A stretch of DNA of 64,000 bases. Origin: Bacteroidaceae bacterium (lineage in GTDB: Bacteria > Bacteroidota > Bacteroidia > Bacteroidales > Bacteroidaceae). The translations under genes and the position numbers were made by a program. This document shows positions 26,538-36,800 of the stretch, piece by piece. The notes beneath the pieces are model-generated. The model ran no database searches and was not told the DNA's origin. It was given only the letters and a program-made list of their open reading frames with translations. How positions within the stretch are numbered: the stretch's first letter is position 1; every line of letters begins with the position of its first letter. The stretch lies in NCBI GenBank assembly GCA_017619335.1, contig JAFZSP010000085.1, positions 1 through 64,000 of the forward strand, read 5' to 3'.

Positions 26538-28205
26538 ATGAAAAAGTTCGGTATTTTCTTTGTCCTTTTGTTGGCCTGCACCGTTGTTTTTGCTGTGCCG
26601 TCCATGCGTGTCCGCCGCTCCGTGCAGCTCGTGGATGGAACCACTGTCATGGCCACCTTACATGGTGACGAGTTTCATAGCTTTCTGCTGACCGACGACG
26701 GTTGCGTGCTGGAGGCTTCTCCCACCATAGCGTCCCGCTATATCCGTTCGTCCAGGACCGTGAAGGATGCGCTGCAGCAGTCACAGACTGCGCGCCGCCG
26801 TCTGGCTGCACTGGCACCCTGGCGTATCGGTTCCCAAGCCAATGCACCCATCGCCTCCAAGGGCTCCCCTAAGATTCCCGTGGTGCTGGTTAACTTCACG
26901 GATTCTGTCTTCAGTGTGGCAGACACCGATGAGAAAATCAACGAATACTATGACCTCTTTTGTAATGGTACGCGCGACGGAGTGTTATATCGGGGGCACG
27001 GCAGTTACGGGTCCATCCGTGATTACTTTGTCCAGCAGAGCGACAGCCTGTTCCTGCCAGAGTTTGTGGTGATTGGCCCTGTGACAGTGCCCCATCCTGC
27101 CGGCTACTATGGCAGTAACAGCGGCAGTTCCAAAGACACCCGTTATACCCAGTTCCGCGACGATGCCATCCGAGCAGCTCGCAAGGTCTATGGTGACGAC
27201 TGGAGTGCTTTTGACAATAGTCATAAGGGACGAGTGGATATGGTTTTCCTGATTTATGCCGGCTGCGGAGAGGCAAATGGAGGCGGAGAGGAATCCATCT
27301 GGCCCAAGGAGTCACCGTCTGGCATCTATATGGATGGCACCTTGTTCGCCACCAGTGCCTGTTGCAACGAACTCGCTGACTTGGGGTACGACGAACCCGA
27401 ACCCGATGGAATCGGAATCATGTGTCACGAATTCAGCCATGCACTGGGTTTGCCAGACTTATATAATTATGACGCCTTCGGAATGGACATCTGGTCTATC
27501 ATGGATTATGGCTGTTATTGCTATAATGGCTATGCACCTTGTGCCTACACGGCCTACGAGCGGGAATTCATGAACTGGAGGGAGATAAAGGTGCTGGAAA
27601 AGCCGGGAGAGTATGTGCTCACGCCCTTGGATATGGGCGGTACGGCCTACAAGGTGATCAACGATGAGAATCCCAATGAATATTACATTCTGGAGAACCG
27701 TCAGCGCTGTGGATGGGACAAGAATCTCTGCCGCTTTGGGCATGGAATGCAGGTGACCCACGTGGATTATTCGGCCAGCCTTTGGAACAGTAATAGCGTG
27801 AACGACGATGCTAATCACTTGAGAATGACTATCTTTGCTGCCAACAATCGCTACATCGGCTCTTCTGTGGCTGAAGAGTATTCTGAATTGTTGGAAACTT
27901 GGAAAGGGAACCTTTATCCGTATGTGGTTGACGGAGAGGTGAAGAACGATTCTCTGACGAGCTTTTCTATACCTGCAGCCACTGTCTATTCTGCGGCAGG
28001 ACTGATGCACAAGGATATCAATGCCATCCGTGAGAATGAGGACAAGACCGTAACCTTCTACTTAGGCAATGATTTCCAGACTGCTGTATCTTCTTTGTCC
28101 GCAGCACCGCGTTCCACAGTTGTCCGTGACCTCAGTGGAAGACCTGTGGCAGACAGTCGTCGTAGAGGCCTTTACATTGTGAATGGTAAGAAAGTGATGA
28201 AATAA
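26538..28205 (+). CDS. Secreted M6-family metalloprotease (first of a tandem pair)
   Basis: 555 residues from ATG 26538; earlier in-frame codons lie in the promoter. Signal peptide MKKFGIFFVLLLACTVVFAV. An N-terminal propeptide (RRSVQLVDGTTVMATLHGDE) is followed by an M6 (immune-inhibitor-A-like) catalytic domain with CHEFSHALGLPDLYNYD, giving the HExxHxxGxxD zinc site at about residue 296. The C-terminus VRDLSGRPVADSRRRGLYIV ending NGKKVMK resembles the tail used by type IX secretion substrates. Paired with a paralogue 23 bp downstream, probably co-transcribed. Likely degrades host or dietary proteins; substrate inferred only from the family. Confidence 0.9.
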   Translation: MKKFGIFFVLLLACTVVFAVPSMRVRRSVQLVDGTTVMATLHGDEFHSFLLTDDGCVLEASPTIASRYIRSSRTVKDALQQSQTARRRLAALAPWRIGSQANAPIASKGSPKIPVVLVNFTDSVFSVADTDEKINEYYDLFCNGTRDGVLYRGHGSYGSIRDYFVQQSDSLFLPEFVVIGPVTVPHPAGYYGSNSGSSKDTRYTQFRDDAIRAARKVYGDDWSAFDNSHKGRVDMVFLIYAGCGEANGGGEESIWPKESPSGIYMDGTLFATSACCNELADLGYDEPEPDGIGIMCHEFSHALGLPDLYNYDAFGMDIWSIMDYGCYCYNGYAPCAYTAYEREFMNWREIKVLEKPGEYVLTPLDMGGTAYKVINDENPNEYYILENRQRCGWDKNLCRFGHGMQVTHVDYSASLWNSNSVNDDANHLRMTIFAANNRYIGSSVAEEYSELLETWKGNLYPYVVDGEVKNDSLTSFSIPAATVYSAAGLMHKDINAIRENEDKTVTFYLGNDFQTAVSSLSAAPRSTVVRDLSGRPVADSRRRGLYIVNGKKVMK

Positions 28206-28228
28206 TCACCTGAAAGAGTGATGGTTAC

Positions 28229-29872
28229 ATGAAGAAAGCTTGTCTCCTCATCGCTTGCTGTCTGGCTGCACCTTTTGCCTGGGCGGTCCCTGCTCATCCC
28301 GTAAGCAGGACAGTCCTGATGGCAGACGGTACCACGCAGACTGTGATGCTCCGGGGAGACGAGACCTTCCATTTCTTCGTGACAGCAGACGGCCAGGCTG
28401 TTCGTGAGAACCTGCAGGGCCTCTGGGAACCGGACAACCGAGACATCGAAGGCTGCTGGAAGGCGGCCATGCAGCGCCGGCAGGTGCATCGCAAACGCTT
28501 GGCCCTCCAGACACAGAACCGCTTGGCTCACAGGACTGTGGCTCCCACAGACCCGGCACCAACAATGAAAAAAGGGCTACTCATTCTCGTCAGCTTTCAC
28601 GATATAAGTCTTTGTCTAACCACCACCCGTGAGCTGTTTCAGCAGATTATGAACGGCTTGGGAACCCCCTACGCCCGCAACCACGGCTCTGTCCGCGAGT
28701 ACTTCCGTGAGCAGAGCTACGGGCAGTTTGACATTGTCTTCGACGTGGCAGGTCCAGTCAAGGTCTCTAAGAAGGAGGAGTACTATGGTGCCGACACAGA
28801 GGAAGGCCACGATATTCATCCCGCACAGATGGTGAAGGAAGCCTTGAATGCGATAGACTCACAGGTGAACTTCGCTGATTATGACTGGGATGGCGATGGA
28901 GAAGTGGAAAACATCTTCATCGTATATGCTGGTTACAGCCAGGCTCAGGGAGCTCCTTCCACCACCATCTGGCCCCACCAATGGACACTCAAGGAAGCCA
29001 CTGGTTCGGTCATGAAGAAGGACGGAGTCATCATAGATACCTATTCTTGCAGTTCTGAGCTTAACGGCACCAGCGGTTTCACCATCGCTGGTGTGGGGAC
29101 TATGTGCCATGAGTTCAGCCATTGCTTGGGTCTTCCAGACTTTTATGATACCAATTATCAAGGTGCGTATGGAATGTCCAACTGGTCTGTAATGGATTAT
29201 GGTTGCAATAATGCGGGCGGCTTCTGCCCCTGTGGCTTCACGGCCTACGAGCGCTGGTTTTGCGGGTGGTTGGAACCCACGGTGTTGAGCACTCCCTGTG
29301 TCGTTCAAGATATGAAAAATATTGAAGAAACGCCCGAGGCCTACGTCATTTACAATGATGCCACTCCCGATGAATACTATCTTCTGGCCAACCATCAGAA
29401 AGTGGGCTGGGACACCTCTATCAATGGACATGGGATGATGATTCTGCATGTGGATTATGATTCTGTCGCCTGGGCAACAAACACCGTTAACACTTTGACC
29501 GACCGCCAGCGGATGTGCATCTTTCCTGCGGACAACACCAGTGTCAGAAGCAGCTACAGCCTGCAAACAGACCTTTGGACAGGACTGAACTACAGCCCAG
29601 ACTTTACCGATGAGTCGGTGCCAGCAGCCATCCTAAATGTTCAAAATACAGACGGTTCACGCTTCATGCACAAGCCCGTATATAGCATCAGGGAGGCCGA
29701 CGGTTTCGTTAGTTTCCGTTTCATGCTGCCCGAGGAAGACGCGGTGGCTGATGTCCCCCTGCAGGTGCGTTCACCACACACATTCTTTGACCTCACTGGT
29801 CGTCCACTTGCACAGACTTCCGTTCCTCGCGGCCTTTCCGTCACCAAGGGTCGCAAATTCTTTTCTCCTTGA
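28229..29872 (+). CDS. Secreted M6-family metalloprotease (second of a tandem pair)
   Basis: 547 residues. Signal peptide MKKACLLIACCLAAPFAWAV, propeptide-like VSRTVLMADGTTQTVMLRGD, and an M6 catalytic domain with the zinc motif CHEFSHCLGLPDFYD (about residue 293) followed by YGMSNWSVMDYG. It shares the overall plan of the preceding protein, with which it clearly forms a duplicated pair although the sequences have diverged. The tail FFDLTGRPLAQTSVPRGLSV ending in TKGRKFFSP keeps the DLTGR landmark but its last part departs from the NGKK form, which may affect sorting. No separate promoter is visible in the 23-bp gap. Confidence 0.9.
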   Translation: MKKACLLIACCLAAPFAWAVPAHPVSRTVLMADGTTQTVMLRGDETFHFFVTADGQAVRENLQGLWEPDNRDIEGCWKAAMQRRQVHRKRLALQTQNRLAHRTVAPTDPAPTMKKGLLILVSFHDISLCLTTTRELFQQIMNGLGTPYARNHGSVREYFREQSYGQFDIVFDVAGPVKVSKKEEYYGADTEEGHDIHPAQMVKEALNAIDSQVNFADYDWDGDGEVENIFIVYAGYSQAQGAPSTTIWPHQWTLKEATGSVMKKDGVIIDTYSCSSELNGTSGFTIAGVGTMCHEFSHCLGLPDFYDTNYQGAYGMSNWSVMDYGCNNAGGFCPCGFTAYERWFCGWLEPTVLSTPCVVQDMKNIEETPEAYVIYNDATPDEYYLLANHQKVGWDTSINGHGMMILHVDYDSVAWATNTVNTLTDRQRMCIFPADNTSVRSSYSLQTDLWTGLNYSPDFTDESVPAAILNVQNTDGSRFMHKPVYSIREADGFVSFRFMLPEEDAVADVPLQVRSPHTFFDLTGRPLAQTSVPRGLSVTKGRKFFSP

Positions 29873-29923
29873 TTAATACTCTGATAGATAACAAATTATT
29901 AACGCCCAAAAACTATATTGAAA

Positions 29924-30976
29924 ATGAGTACACATCTTGTAATAATGGCAGGCGGCATTGGAAGCCGTTTCTGGCCCATGAGTACCGCAGAACGTCCCAA
30001 GCAATTCATTGATGTGCTGGGTTGCGGACGCACGCTTCTCCAACTGACACTGGACCGCTTTGGTACCTTGTGCCCTCCCGAGAACGTTTGGATTGTCACG
30101 AGCGCCAAATATGCCGAACTGGTTCACGAGCAGCTGCCGGAGGTTCCCGTCAGCAATATTTTGTTGGAACCGTGCCGGCGCAACACGGCTCCCTGTATCG
30201 CCTACGTCAGCTGGCGCATCAAATCCACAGACCCCAAGGCCAACATTGTTGTCTCCCCGGCAGACCACGTGGTGCTCAATACCGATGAGTTCCGCCGGGT
30301 TATCCAGTCGGCCCTGCGTTTCACGGCAGAGACAGACAGCATTGTCACTTTGGGTATGAAGCCCACTCGTCCCGAGACAGGTTACGGCTACATTCAGGCA
30401 GACCTCAGTGTGGCCAGTGCCCGCAACCGTGAAATCTTCCGCGTGGACAGCTTCCATGAGAAGCCCGATGCTGAAACTGCCGAGCGTTACATTCGTCGCA
30501 ATAACTTCTTCTGGAACAGCGGGTTATTTGTCTTCCGCGTTTCCACCATCGTGAATGCACTGCGTATCTACGCTCCCCAGATTTCCTCCATCTTCGAGAA
30601 CCTCCTGCCGCTCTATGGCACAGACCGTGAACAGGCGGCCATCGATGAGCAGTTCCCGTTGTGCGAGAGCATCTCCATCGACTACGCCGTGATGGAGAAG
30701 GCCGATGAGATCTTTGTCTTGCCTGCTGACTTCGGATGGAGTGACCTCGGCACTTGGGGCTCGTTGCGTGAACGCACCCCCAAGGATGTGAACGGCAATG
30801 CCTGTATCGGAGAGAAAATCGACCTCTATGACAGTCATGACTGTATTGTTCACACGACCCAGGAACGCCGCGTAGTGGTGCAGGGACTGGACGGTTACAT
30901 CGTGGCAGAACATGATGATACCCTCCTCATCTGCCGTCTCTCAGACGAACAACTCATCCGCCAGTTCGCTTCCTAA
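29924..30976 (+). CDS. manC: Mannose-1-phosphate guanylyltransferase
   Basis: 350 residues from ATG 29924; a TTG two codons earlier is possible but weaker. It makes GDP-mannose from mannose 1-phosphate and GTP. The nucleotidyltransferase loop is MAGGIGSRFWPMS (about 8-20), and AERPKQF, EPCRRNTAPCIAY, VVSPADHVV, FHEKPD and NSGLFVF are all typical; the C-terminal phosphomannose isomerase domain of the bifunctional enzyme is absent. It precedes fkp, so this pair supplies GDP-mannose and GDP-fucose for surface glycans and protein O-glycosylation. Confidence 0.95.
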   Translation: MSTHLVIMAGGIGSRFWPMSTAERPKQFIDVLGCGRTLLQLTLDRFGTLCPPENVWIVTSAKYAELVHEQLPEVPVSNILLEPCRRNTAPCIAYVSWRIKSTDPKANIVVSPADHVVLNTDEFRRVIQSALRFTAETDSIVTLGMKPTRPETGYGYIQADLSVASARNREIFRVDSFHEKPDAETAERYIRRNNFFWNSGLFVFRVSTIVNALRIYAPQISSIFENLLPLYGTDREQAAIDEQFPLCESISIDYAVMEKADEIFVLPADFGWSDLGTWGSLRERTPKDVNGNACIGEKIDLYDSHDCIVHTTQERRVVVQGLDGYIVAEHDDTLLICRLSDEQLIRQFAS

Positions 30977-30985
30977 GCGCCCGAG

Positions 30986-31020
30986 CTTTAAACTTTAAAC
31001 ATTAAAATTTAAACAGTAAA
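30986..31020 (+). repeat. Five heptanucleotide repeats before fkp
   Basis: Exact 7-bp period: CTTTAAA, CTTTAAA, CATTAAA, ATTTAAA, CAGTAAA. Ends 10 bases before the fkp ATG, in the same sense as the heptads before secA and rplT. Confidence 0.9.
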
Positions 31021-31030
31021 TCTCCCCCTC

Positions 31031-33631
31031 ATGCCCCGGGTTCTCCTTTCCCTACCGCCCAGTCTTGTGGCTTGCGCCCACGAGGTCGCCAGCCTTGATC
31101 CTCATGTATTCTTCTGTGCTTCCGACCCCGTTGGTCACCGTGTGGGATCGGGTGGGGGAACGGTGCACCTCCTGCATGAGGCTGCCCGCGACGAGGTTTT
31201 TGCCCTCCAGACCAGTCCGCAGACCGAGCGCTGCATTGTAATTCATGCAGGCGGGCAGAGTCGTCGTCTCCCGGCTTACGCACCCAGCGGCAAGCTCTTC
31301 ACCCCGATGCCATCGCTGCTGGGAGAACCTTTCGGGCAGACGCTCCTGCAGCTGCAACTGCCTTTGTATGAGCGCATCATGAACGCAGCGGATGCTTCTT
31401 CCCGTGTTCTCATCGCTTCGGGTGACGTCTGTATCACCGCTGCCGAGACCTTGGAACCGCTGCCGGCTGCGGACATCGTTTGTTATGGTCTGCCTACCTC
31501 CCATGAACAGATGAGTCATCATGGTGTTTATGCGATGTCCTATGCTTCTCCCACACAGTTGGACTTCATGCTTCAGAAACCTTCTGTACAGCAGTTGGAA
31601 ACCCTCACAGCCACTCACACGCTGCTGATGGATATTGGCATCTGGCTGCTCAGTGAGAAGGCGTTACGCCTGTTGGCCGCTCGTTCCACAGATGCCGACG
31701 GAAACATCTGTTCCTACGATCTTTATGGGCAGTTCGGTTGCTCTGTGGGACAGCATCCCTCTATTGCCGACGCTGAATTGGCAGGGCTCACCGTTTGCAT
31801 TCTTCCGCTGCCAGAAGGGCGTTTCCTGCACTTCGGCACCACCCGCGAACTCCTTTCTTCCACAGCCACCCTCATAGAAACGCCCAACCCCCAAATGCAG
31901 TGGGTGGAGAACAGCGACATTGAAGGCTGGACCCTCACCGACCACAACGTGGTCACAGGTGTCCCAGGAAACGACTGGCGCGTCACCCTTCAGCCTAACC
32001 AGTGCGTGGATGTAGTTCCCATCACCTTTAACTCTCCTCAAGGGACGAGTGTTCTTCCCTCTTGGGGGAAGTTGGAAGGGGGCTTTCCCTTTGCCCTTCG
32101 CCCCTACGGCTTCTTCGACACGTTTAGTGGCTCACTGTCAGACCCGAATACCACCTTCCTCGGCCAGCCGGTTACCACTTGGCTGCAGATTCACGGCCTC
32201 TCACCCTCCGACTTTGAACACCCCGAGGATATTCAGCGGGCCAACCTCTTTCCCGTCACCGCAGACCATGGCTACCTTGGCCGTCTCCTTCGCTGGATGC
32301 TGGAGCCGGAGCCATCTCTCAACTCCCTCTACCTCTCCATCCCCCGTCTTTCCGCCGAGGAAATCTCCACGCGTGCCGACCTTCGTCGTCTCGTTCGCCA
32401 GCGGGCAGAGATGCGGCGTCGTCAGATGGACGTGGAAGCTGCTTTCTCCCACTTGCGCTTGCAGTTGGCAGCCTCTTCCGATGTGACGCCACAAGTGCCT
32501 TCCATCAGTGCTTTGCAGCATACGGTGGAGGGACGTTCCCCGTTGCGTATTGATGTCTCCGGCGGTTGGACAGACACACCTCCTTATTGTCTTTATCAGG
32601 GAGGAGCCGTTGTCAATGTGGCCATCGACTTGGATGGCGAGCCTCCCATCCGTTGCACCATTCGTCCTCTGCCACAGCCTGTTATCCATCTGCGTTCGTT
32701 GGATATGCAACAGCAGGAAATCATCACCAGTTGGCACCAGCTGCAGGACTTTGCCCACCTTGGTTCCGCTTTCTCCATCTCCAAGGCGGCTCTCTCCTTG
32801 GCTGGTTGGTTGCCGCGTTTTTGTGGCAGACAGTATGCTTCTTTGCAGGAACAGTTGGGTGGTCGAGGCTTTGAACTGATCACAGAAAGTCTTGTTCCCA
32901 CAGGCAGCGGTTTGGGCACCAGCAGTATTCTGGCGGCGACCGTCTTGGGGACGATCTCCGAGGCTTTTGCCCTTGGCTGGTCACGTGAGGAAATCTGTCA
33001 GCGCACCCTCGTGCTGGAGCAGTTGCTCACGGCTGGTGGTGGTTGGCAAGACCAGTACGGCGGTGTCTTCCCGGGTGCCAAAATCCTTACGACAGAAGCT
33101 GGTTACGCCCAGCGGCCCCAGGTGCAGCCCCTGCCTGATACCCTATGGTCTCACCCACAGCTTGCCCCGTGTCACCTTCTTTATTTCACGGGTCTGACGC
33201 GCATGGCTCGCAAGATTCTTGCAGAAATTGTGAAAGATATGTTCCTGCGAGACACCGACCAGCAGAACCATCTTCATCGTATGAAGAATCGCGCTCGAGA
33301 ACTGGCGGCCACTTTGCAGGCGTCACCTTCTGCCGACCCACAGGCTCTTCTTCTTGACTTCGGACAGCGTCTCGCCCAGAACTGGCAGGACAACCAGCAC
33401 TTGGACGCTGGGTGTAATCCTCCTGCCATTCAGGCCATCACAGACATTATCCGCGATCTCTGCGTGGGCTTCAAACTTCCCGGAGCAGGTGGCGGCGGTT
33501 TCCTCTATATGGTGGCCCGTTCACCCGAGGCAGCACAGGAAATCCGTCGTCGCCTCACGGAGAATCCTCCTGCTCCTGCCGCCCGCTTCTACGAACTTTC
33601 CATTAACCACCAAGGCTTCACCATCGTCTGA
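31031..33631 (+). CDS. fkp: Bifunctional fucokinase / fucose-1-phosphate guanylyltransferase
   Basis: 866 residues. Fkp converts free L-fucose to fucose 1-phosphate and then GDP-fucose, used in Bacteroidales capsule and glycoprotein fucosylation. The N-terminal pyrophosphorylase part has HAGGQSRRLPAYAPSGKLFT (about 72-91). The C-terminal GHMP kinase part has LRIDVSGGWTDTPPYC, the ATP loop PTGSGLGTSSILAA (about 622-635) and the late GAGGGGFLYM. B. fragilis Fkp, as I remember, is about 949 residues, so this one is somewhat short between the domains. Residues about 335-352 (PQGTSVLPSWGKLEGGF) are encoded by palindromic repeat DNA related to that in ileS. Confidence 0.95.
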   Translation: MPRVLLSLPPSLVACAHEVASLDPHVFFCASDPVGHRVGSGGGTVHLLHEAARDEVFALQTSPQTERCIVIHAGGQSRRLPAYAPSGKLFTPMPSLLGEPFGQTLLQLQLPLYERIMNAADASSRVLIASGDVCITAAETLEPLPAADIVCYGLPTSHEQMSHHGVYAMSYASPTQLDFMLQKPSVQQLETLTATHTLLMDIGIWLLSEKALRLLAARSTDADGNICSYDLYGQFGCSVGQHPSIADAELAGLTVCILPLPEGRFLHFGTTRELLSSTATLIETPNPQMQWVENSDIEGWTLTDHNVVTGVPGNDWRVTLQPNQCVDVVPITFNSPQGTSVLPSWGKLEGGFPFALRPYGFFDTFSGSLSDPNTTFLGQPVTTWLQIHGLSPSDFEHPEDIQRANLFPVTADHGYLGRLLRWMLEPEPSLNSLYLSIPRLSAEEISTRADLRRLVRQRAEMRRRQMDVEAAFSHLRLQLAASSDVTPQVPSISALQHTVEGRSPLRIDVSGGWTDTPPYCLYQGGAVVNVAIDLDGEPPIRCTIRPLPQPVIHLRSLDMQQQEIITSWHQLQDFAHLGSAFSISKAALSLAGWLPRFCGRQYASLQEQLGGRGFELITESLVPTGSGLGTSSILAATVLGTISEAFALGWSREEICQRTLVLEQLLTAGGGWQDQYGGVFPGAKILTTEAGYAQRPQVQPLPDTLWSHPQLAPCHLLYFTGLTRMARKILAEIVKDMFLRDTDQQNHLHRMKNRARELAATLQASPSADPQALLLDFGQRLAQNWQDNQHLDAGCNPPAIQAITDIIRDLCVGFKLPGAGGGGFLYMVARSPEAAQEIRRRLTENPPAPAARFYELSINHQGFTIV
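32034..32085. repeat. GC-palindromic repeat inserted in frame within fkp
   Basis: Read on the minus strand it starts AAGCCCCCTTCCAACTTC, then CCCCAAGAGGGAAGAACAC and CGTCCCTTGAGGAG. The start matches the ileS insert in the opposite orientation and it has the same C-run/G-run pairing. It keeps the reading frame. Confidence 0.65.
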
Positions 33632-33660
33632 AGAGCGTCAAAAAGGTGTCAAATGATGCG

Positions 33661-33811
33661 TTTTCCATGAGGGGCGGAAAATACTTTCCACCCCCTCTGT
33701 GCGTGCTTTTTCTGTTACCAGCTTGAATCACAGCTTTTTCAAGAAAAAACACTATGATGAAATTTTCCATAGGGTAAATGATACAACCTACCGAAAAAAG
33801 CTGTATCTTTG
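33661..33811 (+). promoter_or_regulatory. Promoter region of the 1643-residue secreted protein gene
   Basis: Contains TATCTTTG (33804-33811) as -7 element, TTTTCCATAGGGTA ending 28 bases before it (33763-33776), TTGAATCA with CTTTTT shortly after (33723-33740), and a further TTTTCCATGAGGGG (33661-33674). The same motifs recur in the same order before the CotH-like gene at 40.4 kb. Confidence 0.6.
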
Positions 33812-33857
33812 CAGCGGATTTCCACAATAAACGTATAAAACCAAAACAAATACCTCT

Positions 33858-36800
33858 ATGAAACGCTTCTTTATCTTATCACTCACCTGCCTGTTAGCTC
33901 TGGGCTTGCAGGCACAGGAAACCCAGTATCACCCTTTGGCCAAGGAGGGAAAAGTGTGGAATTGCAAAAGGACGGTACATTCAAAAGCTTGGGAATACTA
34001 TTCCTATGTAGTGAAAGGGGATACCGTGATAAACGGTCTTGCTTATAAGAAGGTTTTCCTTTGCCAGTCAGATTTCCAGATGTATGCGGCTGCTATTAGA
34101 GATGTTGGTTCCAGAACTTATATTGTTCAGCGAGGACGTGATTTTGAACTGATTTATTGTGAAATGGACATTGATAAGTTAGTTGTTGTCACAGATACTG
34201 CGTTGAGATATTCGAAGTATGGTTCTCCCGGGATTGTTAATACTGATGGTGTTCCGCTGAAAAGAGTTACATGGACCCGATCTGACATCATAACTGGCAT
34301 TGGACCAACGCAAACCTACGATTGGATAGAAGGAGTGGGATGGCCTCATGAAAATTTTATGCCCCATGATTTTGCAGAAATTTATCCCGAGGTGGGCACT
34401 ATTACGTCCTGTTATGAAGATGGCGTGCGCATCTATCATAATGGAGAGGATTATGTGAATCCACCCTCCACACAGATGATTGTTCGTCATCAGTACAAGC
34501 CTGGAGCAGACAAGTCCCTCTGTGCCAGTCGTGTGTGGGGCGAATATAATGCCGACCAGGTTTGGCATGTTAACATTGAGGATTCCAAGACGCCCTATTC
34601 CGTTCGCTATACAAGATGGAATGAGAAAGATGGTATGACAGATGTCACCTCTTCGTTGAAAGGCAATATCTTCTATGAAAGTTATGGACTTTATGAAGGC
34701 GGCGGGCTTATTACTCTGGAGAACGATCATGAAGTGTTCACGGCAGCTATGGGTTGGCCCTGGAGAGCCGCGGATTATTATCCCTTTGTGCAGAAAGGGA
34801 AACGATGGCACATGCATGGATTCAACCTTGGGACAGCACATACCGTCTTCGATTATTTCTTTGGAACAGAGGAGGTGGAGAAGAATGGAAAGTATTATTT
34901 GGTGTTGTATTTAAAGAACAATGATGATGTCACTGAGGTTGGTCTCTTCCGTGAGTCCGACCGTCGGATTTACAAGTATGATGCCCAGCGCGATGACGAT
35001 GTTTTGGCTTATGATTTTTCTGTGAAGGAAGGAGACTGTTTTGATCTCCAGGCTGATGAAGGCGCAGATAAAGGTACCATTATACATTGTCTTGTTACAG
35101 GTCTGGGACAGAAGTTTGTGAATGGATACTGTCTTCGCACCGTCATCCTTCAAATGTCCTCGGGGACAGAAAGATGGGAGGATGAGTGGATAGAGGGAAT
35201 TGGAACGGACAATGGTCCGTTGTCTGGATTTGAGGCACCCAGGGTGAATTCCTGGGGCTACTATCTGGCCTACGTCATCCGCAATGACTCAGACGGTTTT
35301 GATTATTTTCCCCTTTCGTTTAACATCCTGTTTAGAGGCTGGCGCGGACAGGGTCTGGAGAAAGGTAAGGAAAGCAGTTCTGCCTCAAAGATTTCTGCCC
35401 TGAACTATGAACTGGTGAACGACCAATTGCACATCAGTGGAGAAATGAGGATGCCCACCAGTCCCAACAACTACCTCTATTGTGTAGAGGGCGATAATCA
35501 CCAGCTCACCCTGAACGTGGAAGCTGTGGAACCCGTGAAAAACAATCACAAAAGATATCAGGTGGATTTGTACTTCCCCTTCTTCGACGAGGCTGCAGAC
35601 TACACCGTTGTGGATGATGCCGGAGAGCACACTGTCCGCAATCGTAACCGCCTTCCGGAGAACTACCGCCCCATGGCCGTGGAGGGGAAAGTGTGGAATA
35701 TCCGTCAGAGCTTCTCCTTCTGTGAGTTGGCTCGGCCCATTACCTATTATATTAAGGGTGACACGGTTATCAATGACCTTGGTTACAAGAAGTTGTTCCT
35801 GCGACAGTCAGACTTTACCATGTATTTGGGTGCCCTGAGAGAACAGTATTGCCGAACTTATTTCTGTCCCGTTGGGAAGCAGACCGAACGTGTTCTGTTT
35901 GACTTCAGTTGGAAAGAAGGGCAACGGTTCGAATATAACTGGAGTTATTACACTATTCAAGGTGAGCCTTATACCATCACCACCGACCAGAGACCTCTTG
36001 CCTGTTTGGATATCACACACAATCAAGACAGATATCGGTGGATGGCGGGCGTAGGTGGCAGTGCTGACTTCTTCATGGATCCTCTGCCATGGTTTACTTA
36101 TCGAGGCCTGGGCACCGTCACCTCCTGTTATGAGAATGGCACCCGCATCTATCATAATGGAGAAGACACCCCGGAACTGGTGATGAAGAGGATGGACCTG
36201 ACGCACACTTTCCTGACAGCAGATAGCGCCAAAGCCTCCTCAGAGTTCTGGGTGGAATATAACGAGCAAGTAATCAGTGTTTACGCCAAATCCGTCACAG
36301 ATGCTTTCACCATCAGCCTGACCGAAGAGTCTGGAAAAGAGAATATGCTGAATGGCTATTTCACAGGAACAGGCTTCATGGACTATGCTCGTGACCACAG
36401 ATTCATCACCCTCACCATCAAGAGTGACAACGAACTCTTCACGGGTACTTTTGACCCCATAGAGGGTGATTTCTACCAGCCTTTCATTGAAGAAGGAAAG
36501 GTGTGGACTTCTGCAGTGGAAATCCCAGACGATCAGCCTTGGAGCGGTCGTTTCATGGAATACGACTATTTCGACGGGGACACCATTGTGGCCGGTAAGC
36601 CTTGTAAGATTTGGAGACAACTCTATGTGAATCATCAGACCAAGGAGGAACACCTCTATACAATGGCTGCATACGAGGAGGATGGAAAAGTGTGGTTCTT
36701 CCATGCAGGAGACACCAATCCCCGACTGGCCTATGACTTCAAAGCCAAAATCGGACAGACGGTGGTCTGTAGCAGTACCGATGCACGACTCTTTGACTAC

